From positions 122,837 through 186,836 of the forward strand of contig NZ_JAGYJH010000006.1 in the NCBI RefSeq assembly GCF_018402285.1: 64,000 nt of DNA, in the 5' to 3' direction. Both the position numbers and the translations under genes were made by a program. Within the stretch, counting starts at the first letter, position 1; each line of letters begins with the position of its first letter. Source of the DNA: Hyphomonas sp. (lineage in GTDB: Bacteria; Pseudomonadota; Alphaproteobacteria; Caulobacterales; Hyphomonadaceae). Shown here piece after piece: positions 60,746 to 64,000 of the stretch. The notes below the pieces were generated by a model. The model saw nothing but the letters and a program-made list of their open reading frames with translations, searched no databases and was not told the origin of the DNA.

Positions 60746-62069
60746 CCTCTTTCACCGGGGGATTGCGGAACGTCACCGCGATCTTGAAGGCGATGACGAA
60801 ACATGGAATGGCTCCTTCTTGGAGGCGTTACTCGAGAAGCCGGACTATCCCGATGCAAACTTTCTGCAGTTTGATCTGGACGTCATGGATGGCAATTACG
60901 AAGATGCAGTTTCGCGGCTTACCTACTTTTCTGACATTCCTCATCTGCGAGACAGGATCGCAACGGAAACTCTGCAGTTCCTTGTCTCTGATCTGATCTA
61001 TCATCAGGACGAGGACAGTTTAAAGACGCTCGTCTACGAGCTTTCAGAGACATACAAGCCGAGCTTTTCATATGCGGGCGGCGACTTCCTGAAGGTTGAG
61101 CGCGCGCGTCTCCTCCTCGCCTCGGGACGCAAGCAGGAGGCATTCGCTGTCGTGGGCACAATTTTGTCTGCGTACAGCATGATCCGAGTCCGGACTGAAG
61201 GTGATTTCAGGGAGTTGTGGCGTATAGAGGGATTTGACGCCATCGCCGATGTGAATCGCCTCATTCAGGCGCAGGTTGCTGCCCTGCCGGGGATCATCGA
61301 GGCCTCGCCAGACAGATTGCAGCCGGCCTCCGAGCTGATCGATATGCATCTGGCCTTGGGCGATACGCAGGCGGCATTTGTCCTTACCCAGCGCTATGCC
61401 GACAGGATATTTTCGCCGAGAAACTTCAAATATGTGGATGCAGAGCCCTTTGGCCGCAATATCCTGCGCGCGCATGCTATTCTGCTGGAGCAGCGCGGAG
61501 ACATTTCGGGCGCCCGGCGCATGTTCCTGAGAACCGCGCTCGGAGATCAGTCGAGCCTGACGAAGGGGCCGAGCGTCAACCAGATGTTTGAGGAGATGCA
61601 CCGTGCCGTCAGGTTGGGCAAGGATCCTGCGCCCAGTGCCTGGGTGGAGGGCGCGAGCCTGACCGGCCTTTCGGATGAGGGATTGGGATGGCTCGATATA
61701 TATGAATCAATCAGTGATTTGATGAAAACAGCCTCGCCTGTCCCGGAGATCAGTCTTGCCGAACTCGAGGATGATGGCGGCTGGAGGCAGGCGCCGATCG
61801 CCTTTCTTTACATCTTTCTTTATCTCGATCAGGCGGCAACGGGCGACCTGATGCTCGCGATCCTCGAGAATCCCGCCTGGTCGCGGGAACTCATTGCGAT
61901 GGCGCAGCCACATCCGGTCCTGCTGCCGGACCTGCCGGGTAGTCCTGGCGAGCGCATGAGCCGCGATTTCCAGGCGCTGCTGAACAGGCCGGACATTGCA
62001 GCAGCCCTGTTGAGGGCCGGGCGGCTGGAAAGCTATCCTGGCGTTTACCGGCTTTACTCAGCGCCCTAG
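60669..62069 (+). CDS. Helical-repeat (TPR-like) hypothetical protein
   Basis: About 466 residues from ATG 60669; ATG 60468 is also open but extends far into the opposite gene. The body is helical with TPR-like pairs (RLLLASGRKQEAFAVVGTIL, LHLALGD-type turns, RAHAILLEQRGDISGARRMF). No signal peptide and no catalytic motif are seen. The N-terminus starts abruptly (SEERAIILFHRGIAERHRD), so the gene may be truncated or its start may be altered. Function unknown. Confidence 0.55.
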   Translation: MGRASINAFRYSPAWRDVPSEERAIILFHRGIAERHRDLEGDDETWNGSFLEALLEKPDYPDANFLQFDLDVMDGNYEDAVSRLTYFSDIPHLRDRIATETLQFLVSDLIYHQDEDSLKTLVYELSETYKPSFSYAGGDFLKVERARLLLASGRKQEAFAVVGTILSAYSMIRVRTEGDFRELWRIEGFDAIADVNRLIQAQVAALPGIIEASPDRLQPASELIDMHLALGDTQAAFVLTQRYADRIFSPRNFKYVDAEPFGRNILRAHAILLEQRGDISGARRMFLRTALGDQSSLTKGPSVNQMFEEMHRAVRLGKDPAPSAWVEGASLTGLSDEGLGWLDIYESISDLMKTASPVPEISLAELEDDGGWRQAPIAFLYIFLYLDQAATGDLMLAILENPAWSRELIAMAQPHPVLLPDLPGSPGERMSRDFQALLNRPDIAAALLRAGRLESYPGVYRLYSAP

Positions 62070-62095
62070 AGGCGAGCCGGCGCAGTGAAATCGGT

Positions 62096-62560
62096 TTACG
62101 GCAATTTGCGGGCCTGGCTGAGCGACACCAGCTGGGCGCGCCAGTATTCTGCGAGACGCATCTGGGTGGCGGCGAGGGGGAAGCCGTGGCGGGCGACGTG
62201 TTCCTGCGGGATGGTGTCCCAGCCGCGATGGGTGACCGTGACGCGGGTGTCTTCGCCCAAGGCCTCGAACGTCACCTCGACCGAGGTCACCTGATCTGGC
62301 GTAAAGGTCGCCTGGCGCCAGGAGAAGGCGAGGCGCTGGCCGCGCTCCCAGGCGGTAACGTGGCCAATCTCGAACACCTTGCCGCTCGCCAGCGTGGTGA
62401 TGAGGCGGGCCTCGCCCTCAAAGCTCAGCGTGCCATCGCCGCGCGGGGTGAGCTGGAAGAGGGCGGAAGGGCGCCACCAGGCGGCGATCTCTCCGGTGAA
62501 AATGTCGAACGCTTCCTCCGGGCTGACGGGCACGCGCAGGGAGACGATGACGGCGCTCAC
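62096..62560 (-). CDS. SRPBCC (AHSA1-like) domain protein
   Basis: 154 residues. The START-like fold of the AHSA1 family is suggested by VPVSPEEAFDIFTGEIAAWW, GHVTAWERGQRLAFSW and TRVTVTHRGWDTIP. These proteins bind small hydrophobic ligands or assist stress responses. It overlaps the upstream ArsR gene by ATGA; the ArsR-AHSA1 pair is a common two-gene arrangement. Confidence 0.85.
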   Translation of the reverse strand: MSAVIVSLRVPVSPEEAFDIFTGEIAAWWRPSALFQLTPRGDGTLSFEGEARLITTLASGKVFEIGHVTAWERGQRLAFSWRQATFTPDQVTSVEVTFEALGEDTRVTVTHRGWDTIPQEHVARHGFPLAATQMRLAEYWRAQLVSLSQARKLP

Positions 62561-62907
62561 GCTTTCTTCGTGCCCTTTGCCCTGGCTTCAACATGCGCCT
62601 TGAAGGCGGAGAGCTGGCCGGCCCAGAGGGCCTCTGTTTCTGCCAGCCAGAGTTTCAGATCCGCCATCGCGCCCTCCTTCAGGGAGTAGATCCGTACACG
62701 CGCATCAAAGTCGGGATGGCTTTCCTCGGCGAGGCCTGCCTGTTTGAGAAGGCGCAGATGGCGGCTCATCGCAGGCGCAGGCAGGCCAAGGGCCGCGGCG
62801 AGTTCCCCGGCGCTGTGGGGGCGCGCGCCGAGCAGTTCCACCGCCCGGCGCCGGTCGCGGTCTGCCAGGGCGGTGAACAGGGTGTCGAGACGGGCAGGCT
62901 GGCTCAC
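62557..62907 (-). CDS. ArsR family transcriptional regulator
   Basis: 116 residues from the GTG at 62907, which overlaps the VOC gene stop as GTGA; a longer ATG start at 62952 would overlap it by 49 bases. The winged helix shows ALADRDRRRAVELLGARPHSAGELAAALGLPAPAMSRHLRLLKQAGL. No metal-binding cysteine pair is visible, fitting the AHSA1-associated, non-metal branch. Probably controls this small operon. Confidence 0.85.
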   Translation of the reverse strand: MSQPARLDTLFTALADRDRRRAVELLGARPHSAGELAAALGLPAPAMSRHLRLLKQAGLAEESHPDFDARVRIYSLKEGAMADLKLWLAETEALWAGQLSAFKAHVEARAKGTKKA

Positions 62908-63378
62908 AGCCGGTCGCGGGTCTTTAGGCTGCCGCCGGAGGCCTTGTCCCATTCGGCGGGGGAGAGCTGGTTCACCGTGACGCCAAATGTCCAGACATGG
63001 CCTTCGGGGTCGCGGGCGCGGTAGGTGCGGTCGCCGTAGAACTGATCATCCGGGGCCTGCAGGATTTCGGCTCCGGCCTTTTGCGCCCGCACGCAATGGG
63101 CGTCGATGTCCTCGCCCGCGGCCAGCTGGACATGTACCGACTGGGTGTTCTTGCCGGAGAGGTTTTTCGGGCTGCGATGGTTTTCCGACCATTCGCTGCC
63201 GACCATGATGAGGCCGCTGCCGAAGGTCATTTCCGAATGGGCGATCTGTTCGTTCTCGTCGAGGATGACCAGAAGCGGCTCGAAACCGAACGCCTCTTCC
63301 AGCCAGCGGAAGGCAGCTGTTGGGGTCGGCATAGGTGACGGCGCTGGAGAGGCCTTTGCCGCGAGCGTAGTCAGACAT
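62904..63378 (-). CDS. Glyoxalase/VOC family protein, interrupted by a +1 frameshift
   Basis: From ATG 63378 (AAGGA seven bases upstream) the first 19 residues (MSDYARGKGLSSAVTYADP) are in one frame; AAFRWLEEAFGFEP onward to 62904 is in the next. Dropping one base at about 63321 joins them into a 157-residue VOC protein, normal for the family. Metal/glyoxalase-like segments are HVQLAAGEDID and YGDRTYRARDPEGHVWTFG. Activity unknown. The break is most simply a one-base sequence insertion. Confidence 0.75.
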
Positions 63379-63467
63379 GTGCATTTCCTTCCTGATCTTG
63401 ATAATATTTCTAAAATATTGAAAATATCTGTCAAGCCGGATCAGGAAGGATGCACCGGATCGCAACG

Positions 63468-63497
63468 GGCCCCGGAGCAGGGGGAACTCCGGGGCCC
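63468..63497. terminator. Strong GC hairpin downstream of the TM2 gene
   Basis: GGGCCCCGGAG pairs perfectly with CTCCGGGGCCC across an eight-base loop. It lies 34 bases after the TM2 gene stop on the minus strand but lacks a T-run, so it is a possible Rho-assisted terminator or an RNA-stabilising hairpin. Confidence 0.5.
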
Positions 63498-63531
63498 TTG
63501 GGGCGCAGCTGCGGGAGGAGAACAGCTGCGG

Positions 63532-63825
63532 TCAGTAAGCGGAGCGGCGGCGGCGCATGGCCTGGGCCGCATCGGCGCGGGCGTCTTCCATCTTCTGGTC
63601 GATGATCGCCGGGATCAGGATCAGATCGAGCAGCCACCAGACAAAGCCGATGAGGAAGAAATAGCTGATGATCTGCAGGATCGCCGTGACCGGCTTGCCA
63701 AGATAGAAACGGTGGGCCGAGATCCAGCCGAGGAAGAACCAGAGGAGATAGGCGGCGCCGGCGCTTTTCTTCTCATTGGCGGCGCGCTGCTCGATCAGGA
63801 TCATGTCTTCGGTGGTGAAGGCCAT
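63532..63825 (-). CDS. TM2 domain protein
   Basis: 97 residues. KSAGAAYLLWFFLGWISAHRFYLGK followed by a second helix ending GFVWWLLDLILIP is the TM2 domain of two membrane helices. A charged C-terminus rich in Arg follows. Function of bacterial TM2 proteins is generally unknown. Confidence 0.88.
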   Translation of the reverse strand: MAFTTEDMILIEQRAANEKKSAGAAYLLWFFLGWISAHRFYLGKPVTAILQIISYFFLIGFVWWLLDLILIPAIIDQKMEDARADAAQAMRRRRSAY

Positions 63826-63934
63826 CTGTTTGGCTCCTCTGCTGTCTTATCGATAATCATATAATACTCGGGGAGCGGGTTTCCAGAAGTATTTATCGAA
63901 AAACGGCAATTTTCTTCGGGCGGTCCACAAAAGG

Positions 63935-63961
63935 AAAAAGGCGGCGGCCGAAGCCACCGCC
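63935..63961 (-). terminator. Terminator of a minus-strand gene beyond the right edge
   Basis: Read on the minus strand, GGCGGTGGC, TTCG tetraloop, GCCGCCGCC, then TTTTT. One G-U pair. It implies a leftward gene ending just inside or beyond position 64000; stops at 63986-63988 (TAG) and 63973-63975 (TAA) are candidates, but too little is visible to name it. Confidence 0.75.
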
Positions 63962-64000
63962 CTGATTCCAGTTACCGGCGGGGACTATAGCCAGTAGGGC

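Overview
The window carries an almost complete aerobic photosynthesis gene cluster (about positions 2 to 43954) followed by roughly 20 kb of ordinary chromosomal genes. The gene set points to an aerobic anoxygenic phototrophic alphaproteobacterium: a type II reaction centre (pufL, pufM, puhA), LH1 antenna (pufB, pufA), bacteriochlorophyll a genes with the oxygen-dependent cyclase acsF and no bchE, spirilloxanthin-type carotenoid genes (crtE, B, I, C, D, F), PpsR/AerR regulators, and ALA synthase (hemA). The UrcA-family and TonB-like genes and the style of the intergenic palindromes suggest the Caulobacterales/Hyphomonadales side of the class; that placement is an inference. No pufC, pufX, crtA, LH2 genes, tRNA, rRNA, CRISPR array or transposon is visible. 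bchI is presumably just off the left edge.

Layout. 2-2635: end of bchD, bchO and a DUF3422 gene. 2728-11467: carotenoid block crtI, crtD with a DUF2306-like membrane gene, a cytochrome P450, an ATP-grasp ligase, crtB, a 51-residue membrane protein and crtC. 11541-21353: crtE-crtF, then bchC-X-Y-Z-pufQ-B-A-L-M, closed by a terminator. 21401-25659 on the minus strand: bchG, a Bch2/PucC-type carrier, bchP, tspO and a small membrane protein, joined by four-base ATGA overlaps. 25720-28133 on the minus strand: ppsR and aerR. 28503-43954: bchF-N-B-H-L-M-lhaA-puhA-B-C-orf-acsF-puhE-hemA, ending in a strong terminator. 44007 onward: prs, pgeF, typA, envelope proteins, the dnaX-ybaB-bciB-recR operon, nrdB, a TIR-like/macro fusion protein, a cyclophilin lipoprotein, two unknown genes, and an SRPBCC-ArsR-VOC-TM2 group.

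How it works together. HemA, BchH/D(/I), BchM, AcsF, BciB, BchLNB, BchF, BchXYZ, BchC, BchG and BchP form an oxygen-tolerant route from ALA to bacteriochlorophyll a. bciB, the 8-vinyl reductase, lies outside the cluster, inside the recombination operon. Pigments load into LH1 and the reaction centre with help from LhaA, PuhB/C/E and PufQ. Control appears to act through 18-bp palindromes of the form YGTMAA-N6-TTGACA in front of the crtB/ATP-grasp, crtC/crtE, bchC, bchG and bchF/aerR promoters. Several are tandem with an exact 8-bp gap, the arrangement known for PpsR/CrtJ.

Three genes (aerR, bchH and a VOC-family gene) each read through only if one single-base frameshift is allowed. Residual sequencing indels are the simplest explanation, but the aerR shift falls exactly on a canonical slippery heptamer. 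The most novel-looking content is the P450/ATP-grasp pair in the carotenoid block, the TIR-like/macro protein, the structured crtB leader and the bciB insertion.
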